From contig NZ_PJJJ01000037.1 in the NCBI RefSeq assembly GCF_002929495.1, forward strand, positions 124,001 to 188,000: a stretch of 64,000 nt of DNA, written 5' to 3'. Source of the stretch: Cryobacterium sp. Y82 (GTDB lineage Bacteria; Actinomycetota; Actinomycetes; Actinomycetales; Microbacteriaceae). The position numbers and the translations under genes are program-made. Shown piece after piece: positions 54,490 through 64,000 of the stretch (position 1 is its first letter; each line of letters begins with the position of its first letter). The notes beneath the pieces were generated by a model that was given only the letters and a program-made list of their open reading frames with translations, searched no databases and was not told the origin of the DNA.

Positions 54490-55278
54490 CTACGCGCCCG
54501 CGCTGGGAGCCCCGGCAGCGGCGCTCTCGAGCGCTGCTTCTTCCTGCTCGCGTTCCACGGCATCACGCACCATCCGGTACCAGAAGAACACGGCAAACCC
54601 GGCGAAGACGACCCACTCGATCGCGTAGAAGATGTTCAGCCAGTTCAGCGACTGGTCGACCTGGGGTATCGGGGAGTCAATCAGGTCGAGGCCCGTCGGG
54701 GCCGCAGCGTCGACGATATAGGCGGAATACACCGACTGGTCGGTGAAATCGGTCCACAGATTAATCAGAGCGGATGGCGCGACCTTCGTCAGCTCCATTG
54801 AATCGCCCTCGGGGTCGGGCAGCTCGGGGGCCTCGCCCGTAAGAAAACGCCCGGTCAGGGTGACCGGAGTGTTTTCCGGCTCGGTCTGCAGTGCTTCGAT
54901 GACGGCCTCGGCCGTGGCCCTGTCTGAAGCCCACCCGCGCGCGACGGCGATGCTGACGGCGGCATCCGTTCGAAAATGGCTGACGACCCAGAACCCTTCG
55001 ACGCCGCCGTTGAAGCGCGTCGTGATCAGCGTCTCGTCACCGGCCACCCATCTGCCGTCGGCGGCGACCATCTGGCCGGTCGCGATCTGCGTCACCCCGC
55101 CGTCAGGTTGCGCCACTTCGGCGAGCGGCTTCACCTGCTCGGTACTGCGCTCCACAACAACGCCGGACTCGATGGCGCGCTCCAACTGCCAGTGCCCGAG
55201 CAGGGCAAAGGCTGCGGCAATGCCGAGGGCAAGCAGCAGCGCGGCCACCCAGCGGGGGCGCAGCATCATTCTGATCAC
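54490..55278 (-). CDS. SURF1-like cytochrome oxidase assembly protein
   Basis: 262 residues: an N-terminal helix (WVAALLLALGIAAAFALLGHWQLERAIE), an extracytoplasmic domain (GFWVVSHFRTDAAVSIAVARGWA) and a C-terminal helix (LNIFYAIEWVVFAGFAVFFWYRM), the SURF1 topology. SURF1 proteins help haem insertion into cytochrome c oxidase subunit I. GTG 55278 overlaps the khtU-like stop (GTGA). Confidence 0.85.
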   Translation of the reverse strand: MIRMMLRPRWVAALLLALGIAAAFALLGHWQLERAIESGVVVERSTEQVKPLAEVAQPDGGVTQIATGQMVAADGRWVAGDETLITTRFNGGVEGFWVVSHFRTDAAVSIAVARGWASDRATAEAVIEALQTEPENTPVTLTGRFLTGEAPELPDPEGDSMELTKVAPSALINLWTDFTDQSVYSAYIVDAAAPTGLDLIDSPIPQVDQSLNWLNIFYAIEWVVFAGFAVFFWYRMVRDAVEREQEEAALESAAAGAPSAGA

Positions 55279-56750
55279 GAATAGTCACCTGTGTGGGTTT
55301 CTCGCCCGGGTTTGCGTGCCGGTGTGTCGGCCGTGTCATCGGGTTCCGGGGAATGCTGACCGAGAGCGAAATCGGCCATCGAATCGAGGTCTGAATCGCC
55401 CGAATGCGAGCGTCGTACCGTATTGACAGTATCGCCCGACGCTTGGGAATTGGCCGAATCGCGCTTGGACCCCCGGCGGGTGGATGCGTCGGCATCCGCT
55501 GCCTGCGCGGCCGTCGCCGCATCGACGAGGGCGATCTCTTCGTCGAGCATCGGGTTGCGCGGCGTACGAGGTTCAACGGATGCTGGCACCCGGCGGCGCA
55601 GCGCCGACCCGATCTTCTCGGAATTCGCCGCGAACAGCGGACCCAGAATTGCCATGACCAAGACGTAGAGGCCCGCGAACGGTTGCAACCGCGGGTCGAG
55701 CCCGGCCGAAACAGAGAGCGTTGCCAGGATCAGCGTGAACTCGCCGCGGTTGACGAAGATCGCGGCGGTGTTGAGGGCCTCGCGTGGACCCATTTTGTGC
55801 AGCCAGGCCAGCAGCGCTCCCGACAGCAGGCTCAAGACGAACGTCATCACGATGGCGATCAGCACGACGAAGATCACTGATCCGAACTGGGCCACGTCGA
55901 GGGCGAGGCCGAAGTTGAGAAAGAAGAATGCTGCGAAAACATCCCGCAACGGTACCGCGACGCGCTCGATCCTGGCGCGATAGCTGCTCGCGCCAAGCAC
56001 GACGCCGATCAGGAATGCGCCAATCGCATCCGTCACACCGATGATCTCACCGATGCCGGCGAACAGGACTACGAGGCCGAAGAACAAAATAGTGAACAGT
56101 TCGTCGTCTTTGGTGCGCATGACGCGTGACACGACTCGGCCGCCCCATCTGGCGAGCGAGAACATGGCCACGAGAAAGAGGAATGCGATGGAAAGCTGGA
56201 TCACGATCGGCCAGATCTCGGTCTTGCCACTGAGTACAACGGAGACGATCGACAGGTAGATGGCGATGAAGATGTCGCCGACCACGGTCACGCCGAGGAT
56301 CATCGGTGTCTCTTTGTTCGCGAGGCGGCGAAGTTCGATGAGCAGTTTGGTGATGATCGCGCTCGAGGAAGTACCGGTCATGCCTGCGATAACGAGAGCT
56401 TCGCGCGGTCCCCAGCCCACGAGCAGGCCGAAAATGAAGCCGGCTCCCATGTTGATGAGAATCCAGGAACCACCGGAGATGATCAGGGTTTTGGCGTTGC
56501 CGAAGAATTCCTCCTGGTCGAACTCGAGGCCGAGGCTGAACAACAATAGAATCAGGCCGAACACCGCGATGAGTTCGATGTCGCCGGACTCAAAGTCCAG
56601 GGGAAAGAAGTCGGTGTTCGGGCTCGCGAGAAGGCCCACAATCATGTAGATCGGGATGGTGGGGAGCCCGATCAGTTTGCCCAGGCGGCCAAGAACATAA
56701 GCGACGACGAGCAGTATGCCAAGAACGAGGAGATCTCCGCCCAAGTGCAT
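55275..56750 (-). CDS. khtU: CPA2-family cation:proton antiporter (KhtU-like)
   Basis: 491-residue membrane antiporter of the KefB/KhtU type. Twelve to thirteen helices: LLVLGILLVVAYVLGRLGKLIGLPTIPIYMIVGLL, VFGLILLLFSLGLEFDQEEF, and FLNFGLALDV in the core, followed by a hydrophilic Asp/Ser-rich tail of about 100 residues without a TrkA-N domain. The absence of an attached RCK domain fits the neighbour encoding a separate regulatory subunit. Expected role is K+ (or Na+)/H+ exchange. Confidence 0.88.
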   Translation of the reverse strand: MHLGGDLLVLGILLVVAYVLGRLGKLIGLPTIPIYMIVGLLASPNTDFFPLDFESGDIELIAVFGLILLLFSLGLEFDQEEFFGNAKTLIISGGSWILINMGAGFIFGLLVGWGPREALVIAGMTGTSSSAIITKLLIELRRLANKETPMILGVTVVGDIFIAIYLSIVSVVLSGKTEIWPIVIQLSIAFLFLVAMFSLARWGGRVVSRVMRTKDDELFTILFFGLVVLFAGIGEIIGVTDAIGAFLIGVVLGASSYRARIERVAVPLRDVFAAFFFLNFGLALDVAQFGSVIFVVLIAIVMTFVLSLLSGALLAWLHKMGPREALNTAAIFVNRGEFTLILATLSVSAGLDPRLQPFAGLYVLVMAILGPLFAANSEKIGSALRRRVPASVEPRTPRNPMLDEEIALVDAATAAQAADADASTRRGSKRDSANSQASGDTVNTVRRSHSGDSDLDSMADFALGQHSPEPDDTADTPARKPGRETHTGDYS

Positions 56751-56753
56751 CGC

Positions 56754-57287
56754 TTACCCCCCGGGTGGAGCGTCGACGGTCTTCGCCTTCACTTCACCGG
56801 TGCGGAAGAACGCAAAGGCCTTGACGACTTTTTCAGGCGAGCCCGCGACGACCAGCGTGTCACCGGGGAAGACCTTGAAGTCGGCAGCTGGGGCGGGGTT
56901 GGCCGATTCGCCGCGCACGACGGCAACGACGGTGAGTCCGGCGATGCCGCGGTCGGCCGGGTTACCGAGGGCCTGGCCTGCGATGTGGTCTTCGTAGTCC
57001 ACGGTGAACCAGTCGATGCTGAGTCCGGGAATCTGGTCGAGGGCGCTGAGCGACTCGGTGATCTGGGTGCCGCCGAGCAACTCGGCGAGGGTGTGCGCCT
57101 CGTCCTCATTGAGCCGCAGCGAGACCTTGCTCGCGTCCGGACCTCCTTCGTCGTCGGCGAAGGTAATAAGGTCGCTGTGGCCGGAACGATGCGCGATGAC
57201 GCCAACCTTGCCACCGTCATCCGTGATGAAGGTGTGCAATACACCCACGCCGGGAAGTTTGACCCGCCGAACATCAACCATTGTCAT
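56754..57287 (-). CDS. khtT: antiporter regulatory subunit with TrkA-C domain (KhtT-like)
   Basis: 177 residues: an N-terminal KhtT-type domain (VRRVKLPGVGVLHTFITDDGGKVGVIAH) and a C-terminal RCK_C/TrkA-C domain (SIDWFTVDYEDHIAGQALGNPADR ... VFPGDTLVVAGSPEKV). In Bacillus KhtT controls KhtU and its RCK_C domain binds cyclic di-AMP; whether that holds here is inferred. Stop to khtU start is three bases. ATG 57287. Confidence 0.87.
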   Translation of the reverse strand: MTMVDVRRVKLPGVGVLHTFITDDGGKVGVIAHRSGHSDLITFADDEGGPDASKVSLRLNEDEAHTLAELLGGTQITESLSALDQIPGLSIDWFTVDYEDHIAGQALGNPADRGIAGLTVVAVVRGESANPAPAADFKVFPGDTLVVAGSPEKVVKAFAFFRTGEVKAKTVDAPPGG

Positions 57288-57315
57288 GACTCCTGAGGTC
57301 TAGGTGCAGTAGCCC

Positions 57316-57324
57316 TAGTCTACC
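57316..57324 (-). promoter_or_regulatory. possible extended -10 element for khtT
   Basis: Minus strand GGTAGACTA, ending 29 bases before the khtT start, the same nonamer as before mnhA. A transcript from here would have a leader of about 20 bases. Confidence 0.4.
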
Positions 57325-57376
57325 GGAGCCTCTTTTACCGCTGCGCGCCGCGCGCGAAGCCGCGCCAGTTAGAGCT

Positions 57377-57402
57377 GGAGCGGTTACCGATAATGGGCGC
57401 GG
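57377..57402 (+). repeat. AGCGG-type dispersed repeat, copy 3
   Basis: GGAGCGGTTACCGATAATGG plus six bases; 20 of 26 match copy 2 (52303-52328). It is enclosed by the inverted pair GCGCCAG (57363) / CTGGCGC (57413), 17 bases past the glpD stop, so it may serve as the glpD terminator. Confidence 0.5.
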
Positions 57403-57435
57403 CCACCGGCACCTGGCGCAGTGACGCGGTCGCAG

Positions 57436-59166
57436 CTAGTTAGTGACCACAATGTCGGGGGCCTCGAGGCGCACCCGGTCGGCGGATTCGTCGTTCGGCT
57501 CCTCCTGCGAAGCACGCTCGGCGGCAACCCGGGTGAGGTAGAAGCCGACCTCGCGGTCGATGCGCTCCTGGTCCCAGCCGAGCACTCCGGCCATCAGCGC
57601 GGCGGCGACGGGCGCGGCCGAGACCCCGCGGTCCCACGCCTCGATCGAGATGCGAGTGCGGCGCGCGAGCACATCTTCGAGGTGAAGCGCGCCCTCGTGC
57701 GAGGCCGCGTAGACGACTTCGGCGCCGATGTAGTCGTCGGCGCCGGGCAGCGGTTCGGCGAGCGCCGGGTTGGCGCGAATGAGGTCCAGCAGCTCGTCGG
57801 TGAGGGTTCCATAGCGGTTGAGCAGGTGTTCCACCCGCACGGTGTGCACGCCAAACGCCCTGGCTATCTTGCCGCGCTTATTCCACGCCGCCTGATAGCC
57901 CTCGGCACCGAGCAAGGGGATGTCCTGGGTAACCGAAGCGGGAATGCGGCCATCGAGGGCCGAGACCGCGGCATCCACTGCGTCCTTGGCCATGATGCGG
58001 TAGGTGGTCCACTTTCCGCCGGCGATCACAACGAGGCCGGGCACCGAATGCCCTACGAGGTGTTCGCGGGACAACTTGGAAGTCTGATCACTCTCACCGG
58101 CCAGCAGCGGACGAAGACCCGCATAGACACCCTCGACGTCTTCCCGGGTGAGAGGTACCGTCAAGACCTCATTGATGTGTTCGAGGATGTAGTCGATGTC
58201 GGCCGCCGTCGCGGCTGGATGCGCCTTGTCGAGATACCAGTCGGTATCGGTCGTGCCAATGAGCCAGTGCCGGCCCCACGGAATCACGAACAGAACACTC
58301 TTCTCGGTGCGCAGCAGCAATCCCATGGCACTTTGGAACCGGTCGCGCGGAACCACAAGGTGCACGCCTTTCGACGCCCGTACCTTGAAGGTGCCACGTT
58401 CGCCGACCATGCGCTGGGTGTCGTCGGTCCAGACGCCGGTCGCGTTCACGACCTGTTTGGCCCGCACCTCGAAGTGTTCGTCAGTCTGCAGGTCGTGGGC
58501 GCGCACGCCGACGACGCGCTCCCCCACCTTGATAAAGCCTTCCACGCGCACCCGGCTGGCCGCATGGGCACCATAGAACGAGGCGGTGCGCACAAGGGAC
58601 GAAACGTAGCGGGCGTCGTCGACCTGGGCGTCGTAGTAGGTGATACCGCCAACCAGGGCATCGTTGGCAAGACTCGGGATGAGCTTCTGCACCTGACTCT
58701 TCGACAGGTGGCGGTGGTGCGGCACGCCGGGCGGTCGCCCGCCCGTGTAGGAGAAGATGTCGTAGAGCAGCATTCCGGCGCCGATATAGAACCGTTCGGT
58801 GAAGCGCTTCTTGAGCGGGTACAGAAACCGCACCGGCTTCACCAAGTGCGGCGCGATGCGCTGCAGCAGCAGGCCCCGCTCGGTGAGCGCCTCACGCACG
58901 AGGCGAAAGTCGAGCTGCTCCAAATAACGGATGCCACCGTGCACGAGCTTGGATGACCGGCTCGACGTGCCTGACGCCCAGTCCCGCGCCTCGAGGATGC
59001 CCACGCTCAAGCCGCGGGTGACGGCATCAAGGGCAGCTCCGGCACCGACGATGCCGCCGCCGACGACGAGAATGTCGAGTTCTTTTTCCTTGAGCTTGAC
59101 CAGAGCGGCGACCCGCTCCTCAGGCCCCAATTTCGTGGACCGGGTAACCGAATTGTGGGAGGCCAT
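57436..59166 (-). CDS. glpD: aerobic glycerol-3-phosphate dehydrogenase
   Basis: 576-residue peripheral membrane flavoprotein oxidising glycerol-3-phosphate to dihydroxyacetone phosphate and reducing quinone. FAD dinucleotide fold ELDILVVGGGIVGAGAALDAVTRGL, then SSRSSKLVHGGIRYLEQLDFRLV and FVIPWGRHWLIGTTDTD, and a C-terminal helical DUF-type domain (IARAFGVHTVRVEHLLNRYG). ATG 59166. Its 5' region contains a 16-bp tandem array. Confidence 0.95.
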   Translation of the reverse strand: MASHNSVTRSTKLGPEERVAALVKLKEKELDILVVGGGIVGAGAALDAVTRGLSVGILEARDWASGTSSRSSKLVHGGIRYLEQLDFRLVREALTERGLLLQRIAPHLVKPVRFLYPLKKRFTERFYIGAGMLLYDIFSYTGGRPPGVPHHRHLSKSQVQKLIPSLANDALVGGITYYDAQVDDARYVSSLVRTASFYGAHAASRVRVEGFIKVGERVVGVRAHDLQTDEHFEVRAKQVVNATGVWTDDTQRMVGERGTFKVRASKGVHLVVPRDRFQSAMGLLLRTEKSVLFVIPWGRHWLIGTTDTDWYLDKAHPAATAADIDYILEHINEVLTVPLTREDVEGVYAGLRPLLAGESDQTSKLSREHLVGHSVPGLVVIAGGKWTTYRIMAKDAVDAAVSALDGRIPASVTQDIPLLGAEGYQAAWNKRGKIARAFGVHTVRVEHLLNRYGTLTDELLDLIRANPALAEPLPGADDYIGAEVVYAASHEGALHLEDVLARRTRISIEAWDRGVSAAPVAAALMAGVLGWDQERIDREVGFYLTRVAAERASQEEPNDESADRVRLEAPDIVVTN

Positions 59167-59280
59167 TACTACTCCTGTTCAGACTCAGTGGTGAAGACGA
59201 GAGGTCAGGGGAGGTGCGACAAACAATTGCGACATCAGTGTTGCGCGTAATGCTGAAAGTACGTCTGTCCTCGACAGTTA

Positions 59281-59376
59281 GTTCACACCGAAGCCAGTTC
59301 ATACCGAAGCCAGTTCATACCGAAGCCAGTTCATACCGAAGCCAGTTCATACCGAAGCCAGTTCATACAGACGCTA
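59281..59376. repeat. 16-bp tandem repeat upstream of glpD
   Basis: Six contiguous 16-base units GTTCATACCGAAGCCA: the first has C for T in GTTCAC, units 2-5 are identical, and the sixth is degenerate and ends in the guaB3 stop codon (CTA, 59374-59376). GTTCA recurs once more in phase at 59377 inside guaB3. The array ends 115 bases before the glpD ATG. Confidence 0.95.
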
Positions 59377-60492
59377 GTTCACTCGGTACGGCGCGACAAC
59401 CACTTCAACCCGCTGAAATTCTTTGAGATCTGAGTAGCCAGTGGTTGCCATCGACCGACGCAGCGCACCGACGAGGTTGGCGGTGCCGTCCGCGACCGGT
59501 GCCGGGCCGTACAGAATCTCTTCTAGCGGGGCGACCGTGCCCACCTCGACCCGCTTACCGCGCGGAAGCTGGGGGTGGTGCGCCTCGGCGCCCCAGTGGA
59601 ACCCGCCGCCGGGGGCATCCGTTGCCCGCGCCAGGGCGGTACCGAGCATGACGGCGTCGGCGCCGCAGGCGATGGCCTTGACGATGTCACCCGAGGTACC
59701 GAGGCCGCCATCCGCGATGACGTGCACGTATCGCCCGCCGGATTCGTCCATGTAGTCGCGACGCGCGCCAGCGACATCCGCTACGGCAGTCGCCATTGGC
59801 GCGTGGATGCCGAGGGTCGCGCGGGTGGTCGACGCCGCTCCCCCGCCGAAACCGACCAAAACGCCCGCGGCGCCCGTGCGCATGAGGTGCAGCGCCGCCG
59901 TGTAGGTGGCAGCGCCGCCGACAATGACGGGCACGTCGAGTTCATAGATGAACTTCTTGAGGTTGAGCGGTTCCTGGTTCTGCGACACGTGCTCGGCCGA
60001 CACGGTGGTGCCGCGAATGACGAACAGGTCCACGCCAGCGGCGACGACGGTTTCGTACAATTCCTGGGTGCGCTGGGGCGAGAGCGCCCCAGCCACGGTG
60101 ACGCCGCCCGCGCGAATCTCGGCGAGCCGGGCGGTGACCAGGGCTGGCTGAATCGGGGCGGAGTACATCTCCTGCATGCGCGCTGTCGCCTTATCGGCGG
60201 GCAGGCTGTGAATTTCGGCGAGCAGCGGCTCGGGGTTCTCGTGCCGGGTCCAGAGGCCCTCGAGGTCGAGCACGCCGACGCCGCCCAGCTGCCCCATCAT
60301 GATGGCCGTGGTGGGCGAGACGACGGAGTCCATGGGCGCGGCCAGGACCGGAATGGCGAACTGGTAGGCGTCGATGGTCCAGCCGACCGACACGTCCTCC
60401 GGATCGCGGGTGCGCCGACTGGGCACCACCGCGATGTCGTCGAAGGCATATACGCGGCGTGCGCGCTTGGAACGGCCGATCTCGATTTCCAT
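59374..60492 (-). CDS. guaB3: GuaB3-family IMP dehydrogenase-related protein
   Basis: 372-residue TIM-barrel protein of the GuaB3 family, which lacks the CBS pair of true IMPDH. MEIEIGRSKRARRVYAFDDIAVVPSRRTRDP start, PVLAAPMDSVVSPTTAIMMGQLGGVGVLDLEGLW, VGFGGGAASTTRATLGI (in the phosphate/active loop a Thr takes the place of the catalytic Cys) and VIADGGLGTSGDIVKAIACGADAVMLG. Members have been linked to purine interconversion, including GMP reductase-like activity in some bacteria; the activity here is unproven. ATG 60492. The last codon and stop lie in the tandem repeat. Confidence 0.88.
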   Translation of the reverse strand: MEIEIGRSKRARRVYAFDDIAVVPSRRTRDPEDVSVGWTIDAYQFAIPVLAAPMDSVVSPTTAIMMGQLGGVGVLDLEGLWTRHENPEPLLAEIHSLPADKATARMQEMYSAPIQPALVTARLAEIRAGGVTVAGALSPQRTQELYETVVAAGVDLFVIRGTTVSAEHVSQNQEPLNLKKFIYELDVPVIVGGAATYTAALHLMRTGAAGVLVGFGGGAASTTRATLGIHAPMATAVADVAGARRDYMDESGGRYVHVIADGGLGTSGDIVKAIACGADAVMLGTALARATDAPGGGFHWGAEAHHPQLPRGKRVEVGTVAPLEEILYGPAPVADGTANLVGALRRSMATTGYSDLKEFQRVEVVVAPYRVN

Positions 60493-60541
60493 GGTTCCAG
60501 TTTAGAGGCAGCCACCGACATCCCTTTTTCAAGCGGATGCT

Positions 60542-60574
60542 GCTACCCCCGCCCGATTCAGAAGCGGGGGTAGC
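60542..60574 (-). terminator. guaB terminator
   Basis: Perfect 11-bp stem GCTACCCCCGC / GCGGGGGTAGC with an 11-base loop, 14 bases past the guaB stop. Confidence 0.85.
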
Positions 60575-60587
60575 GGCCCGAGAAGCC

Positions 60588-62102
<1,515 letters not shown>

Positions 62103-62141
62103 CTATAGCTAAAAACAAAAAATTATGCGGCAAAACGCGTG

Positions 62142-62159
62142 ATCACCCCATGGGACGTG
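62142..62159. promoter_or_regulatory. short inverted repeat in the guaB/livH divergent region
   Basis: ATCACCCCATGGGACGTGAT, part of a GATCAC-N10-GTGATC inverted repeat 50-70 bases before guaB. Possible operator; evidence is the symmetry alone. Confidence 0.3.
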
Positions 62160-62235
62160 ATCTGAAATAACCGCTCCTTCAATGTTAAGCATGTTTGGGG
62201 TCATCACATTCCGCTCACATTTACTGTCTGGTGCA

Positions 62236-62249
62236 AAGTTTCGAAACTT
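62236..62249. promoter_or_regulatory. perfect palindrome in the livH promoter
   Basis: AAGTTTCGAAACTT, perfect 14-bp palindrome 98-111 bases before livH, just upstream of CATAAT (62255-62260), a plausible -10. Likely an operator for the branched-chain amino-acid uptake genes. Confidence 0.5.
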
Positions 62250-62347
62250 ATAGGACATAATCGGCAAATACTCTCAACGACGACGTTGGCAGCAGTTACC
62301 CGGCGCCCGCCCGGTTACCCATCGGTCGGCACCAACATGGAGGTCCC

Positions 62348-63652
62348 GTGCAGCCCACACCTACGGCTCAGAGATACATACCCAGGATGCTCGCCATCCT
62401 GTTTGTCACGCTTCTGGCGGCCTTGACCATGGCCACCTTCTCGGTGAGCAGCGCTCACGCCGACGAGGTGGGCACCGAGTTCGATTTCACCATCTCGGGC
62501 AACGTACAGTTCAACGGTGATGCGCTCGACGGCGTCGCGATCGCCGTTGACGGCAACGGCTACCAGGCTGACACGGTCACAGATACTGAGGGTCGGTGGG
62601 CGATCGGGGTTCCCGAAAAGGGCACCTACGAGGTCACTCTCGACGAAGAAACCCTACCGAAGGGCGTCGTCGTCGCTAAGGGCGCCAACGTCATCAACGC
62701 GGAGTTCGGGCTGACCGACCGAAAGTCGGTCAACTTTTTTCTCGGTGAAGACACTCGCAATACGGTGAGCTTCTTCGACCAGTTCGTCAACCGTTTCGTC
62801 AACGGCCTGAATTTCGGCCTGCTGCTCGCCCTCGCCGCGATCGGGTTGTCGCTCATCTTCGGCACGACCGGGCTAAGCAACTTCGCCCACGCCGAGATGA
62901 TCACCTTCGGCGCGCTGATGACTCTGGTCTTCGCGGTGCAGCTGGGCTTGCCCATCTGGCTCGCCATCCTCATTGCAATCGCGCTCAGCGGCGCGCTCGG
63001 TTGGGGCCTCGATGCGGTGATCTGGAAACCATTGCGACGCCGGGGGGTCGCGCTCATCCCACTGATGATCGTCAGCATCGGTCTCTCGCTGGCGCTGCGC
63101 TATCTCTTTCAATATTTCTTCGGCGGCAGTACGAGTCAGCTACCGGGGGCCGGGCAGACAGACCTCAAATTCGGCCCGATCTCGCTGTCTCCGATCGATC
63201 TGATCAGCATGGGCATCAGTGTGGTCGTGCTGCTCGGGGTGGCTTATTTTCTGCTGCGCACCCGCATCGGCAAAGCCACGAGAGCCGTCTCCGACAATCC
63301 CAGCCTCGCCTCGGCCAGTGGTATCGACGTCGACAACGTCATTCGCATCGTCTGGGTCACCGGTGCCGCGCTGGCCGGACTCAGCGGAGTCTTGTGGGCG
63401 TACTTCCGTCCAGGGGTCAGCTGGGATATGGGATTCCAGATGCTTCTGCTGGTCTTCGCCGCCGTCACCCTCGGTGGCCTCGGCACCGCCTTCGGAGCCC
63501 TGATCGGCTCGATCATCGTCGGCCTCTTCGTGGAGTTGTCGACGCTGTGGCTTCCGTCCGACATGAAGTACGTCGGTGCACTCGTGGTCCTGATCCTGGT
63601 TCTGCTGTTTCGGCCGCAGGGCATCATGGGTCGCAAAGAGAGAATTGGTTAG
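62348..63652 (+). CDS. livH: LivH-type branched-chain amino acid permease with extracytoplasmic N-terminal domain
   Basis: 434 residues against about 290-310 for ordinary LivH. Residues 1-38 form a signal peptide or first helix ending SSAHADE. Residues about 42-120 form a beta-rich carboxypeptidase-regulatory-like domain (FTISGNVQFNGDALDGVAIAVDGNGY ... EGRWAIGVPEKGTYEVTLDEETLP). The permease domain starts NRFVNGLNFGLLLALAAIGLSLIFGTTGLSNFAHAEMITFGA and contains the EAA-like loop IGKATRAVSDNPSLASASGIDV. GTG 62348 has GGAGG five bases upstream. First gene of an import operon continuing with livM. Confidence 0.9.
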   Translation: MQPTPTAQRYIPRMLAILFVTLLAALTMATFSVSSAHADEVGTEFDFTISGNVQFNGDALDGVAIAVDGNGYQADTVTDTEGRWAIGVPEKGTYEVTLDEETLPKGVVVAKGANVINAEFGLTDRKSVNFFLGEDTRNTVSFFDQFVNRFVNGLNFGLLLALAAIGLSLIFGTTGLSNFAHAEMITFGALMTLVFAVQLGLPIWLAILIAIALSGALGWGLDAVIWKPLRRRGVALIPLMIVSIGLSLALRYLFQYFFGGSTSQLPGAGQTDLKFGPISLSPIDLISMGISVVVLLGVAYFLLRTRIGKATRAVSDNPSLASASGIDVDNVIRIVWVTGAALAGLSGVLWAYFRPGVSWDMGFQMLLLVFAAVTLGGLGTAFGALIGSIIVGLFVELSTLWLPSDMKYVGALVVLILVLLFRPQGIMGRKERIG

Positions 63653-63661
63653 GGGTTCACG

Positions 63662-64000
63662 ATGGACTGGGAAGCAATCTTCAACAACGCAGCCGTCGAG
63701 CTGATCAGCCCGACCACCGCAGCGTACGCACTCGCCGCGCTCGGCCTCGCCGTGCACTTCGGCTACACCGGCCTGCTGAACTTCGGTCAGGCCGGCTTCA
63801 TGGCGCTCGGAGCCTACGGCTACGCGATCTCGATTCTGACCTTTGGGTTTCCGGTCTGGGGCGCGTTTCTCGTCGGTGTCGGGGCCTCCGTTGTTTTCGC
63901 TTTGATTTTGGGTATTCCTACGCTGCGACTTCGCGCTGACTATCTGGCGATCGTCACAATCGCTGCCGCAGAGATCGTGCGGCTACTGTTCACGACGAAC
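63662..64000 (+). CDS. livM: LivM-type branched-chain amino acid permease, 3' end outside window
   Basis: 113 codons visible. MDWEAIFNNAAVELISPTTAAYALAALGLAVHFGYTGLLNFGQAGFMALGAYGYA carries the LivM hallmark GYTGLLNFGQAGFM. Later GIPTLRLRADYLAIVTIAAAEIVR is the second conserved LivM motif. It lies nine bases after livH. The ATPases LivG/LivF and a binding protein should follow to the right. Confidence 0.92.
   Translation, partial: MDWEAIFNNAAVELISPTTAAYALAALGLAVHFGYTGLLNFGQAGFMALGAYGYAISILTFGFPVWGAFLVGVGASVVFALILGIPTLRLRADYLAIVTIAAAEIVRLLFTTN

Noticed and set aside
59281-59376. CRISPR array
   Set aside because: Units are contiguous 16-mers without spacers, and no cas gene is near.
59214-59426. 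Repetitive 70-codon plus-strand frame (QFIPKPVH-type repeats) upstream of glpD
   Set aside because: It is merely the translation of the 16-bp tandem array, whose period is not a multiple of three, and it lacks a ribosome site.

Overview
The window is chromosomal DNA from a high-GC actinobacterium (GC roughly in the low-to-mid 60s by eye). Gene order and protein style point to Microbacteriaceae, near genera such as Cryobacterium or Salinibacterium. Two blocks support this: sucC-sucD-DUF6350-purN-purH, and guaB-guaB3-glpD-khtT-khtU-SURF1-DUF3817-guaA. Genus and species cannot be fixed from the sequence alone. No rRNA, tRNA, CRISPR array, prophage or complete insertion sequence was seen. Most genes lie on the minus strand.

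Layout. 0-9.4 kb: truncated MrpA antiporter subunit, amino-acid permease, MFS exporter, purU, a small membrane protein, a pair resembling the MhqO dioxygenase and MhqD hydrolase of quinone detoxification, and another MFS exporter. 9.5-17.2 kb: two tandem, paralogous secreted subtilases of about 1230 residues. 17.3-21.6 kb: metal P-type ATPase with a TPC motif, icd, a GNAT enzyme and an alkyltransferase-like protein. 21.7-24.1 kb: a fossil maltose/maltodextrin locus (lacI, malE, malF, malG) with the gene boundaries deleted. 24.1-31.3 kb: DUF4389 protein, cupin, heterodimeric ABC exporter, a candidate micropeptide and DedA. 31.4-38.4 kb: branched-chain amino-acid dehydrogenase, purH, purN, DUF6350 and sucCD. 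38.6-42.6 kb: VIT-family metal transporter, DUF3054, and a three-gene flavin electron-transfer operon (ferric-reductase-like protein, FMN-binding protein, ApbE). 42.6-48.2 kb: broken FUSC gene, PcrA/UvrD helicase, GDPD, Bax-inhibitor-1 protein and a 49-residue membrane protein. 48.4-52.3 kb: accessory stretch with an MFS exporter, a kinase-like phosphotransferase, an intact GNAT, a frameshifted GNAT and an EamA fragment. 52.4-62.1 kb: guaA to guaB. 62.3-64 kb: start of a branched-chain amino-acid ABC operon (livH with an N-terminal extension, then livM cut by the window edge).

Functional themes. Purine metabolism recurs in purU, purN, purH, guaA, guaB3 and guaB. Two TCA-cycle units (icd and sucCD) carry near-identical palindromic operators upstream, suggesting joint control. 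Cation and pH homeostasis is represented by mrpA and khtTU. Redox and metal handling is represented by the flavinylation operon, the P-type ATPase and a VIT transporter with a possible DtxR-type box.

The least ordinary material is non-coding. Two 66-bp copies of one palindromic element differ in their stems only by compensatory base changes. A 16-bp tandem array lies upstream of glpD. Two further inverted-repeat families occupy gene gaps. The heptamer GCATCCG/CGGATGC is strongly over-used and forms the arms of one terminator-like hairpin. I regard the covarying 66-bp element and the boundary-deleted mal locus as the observations most worth following up.
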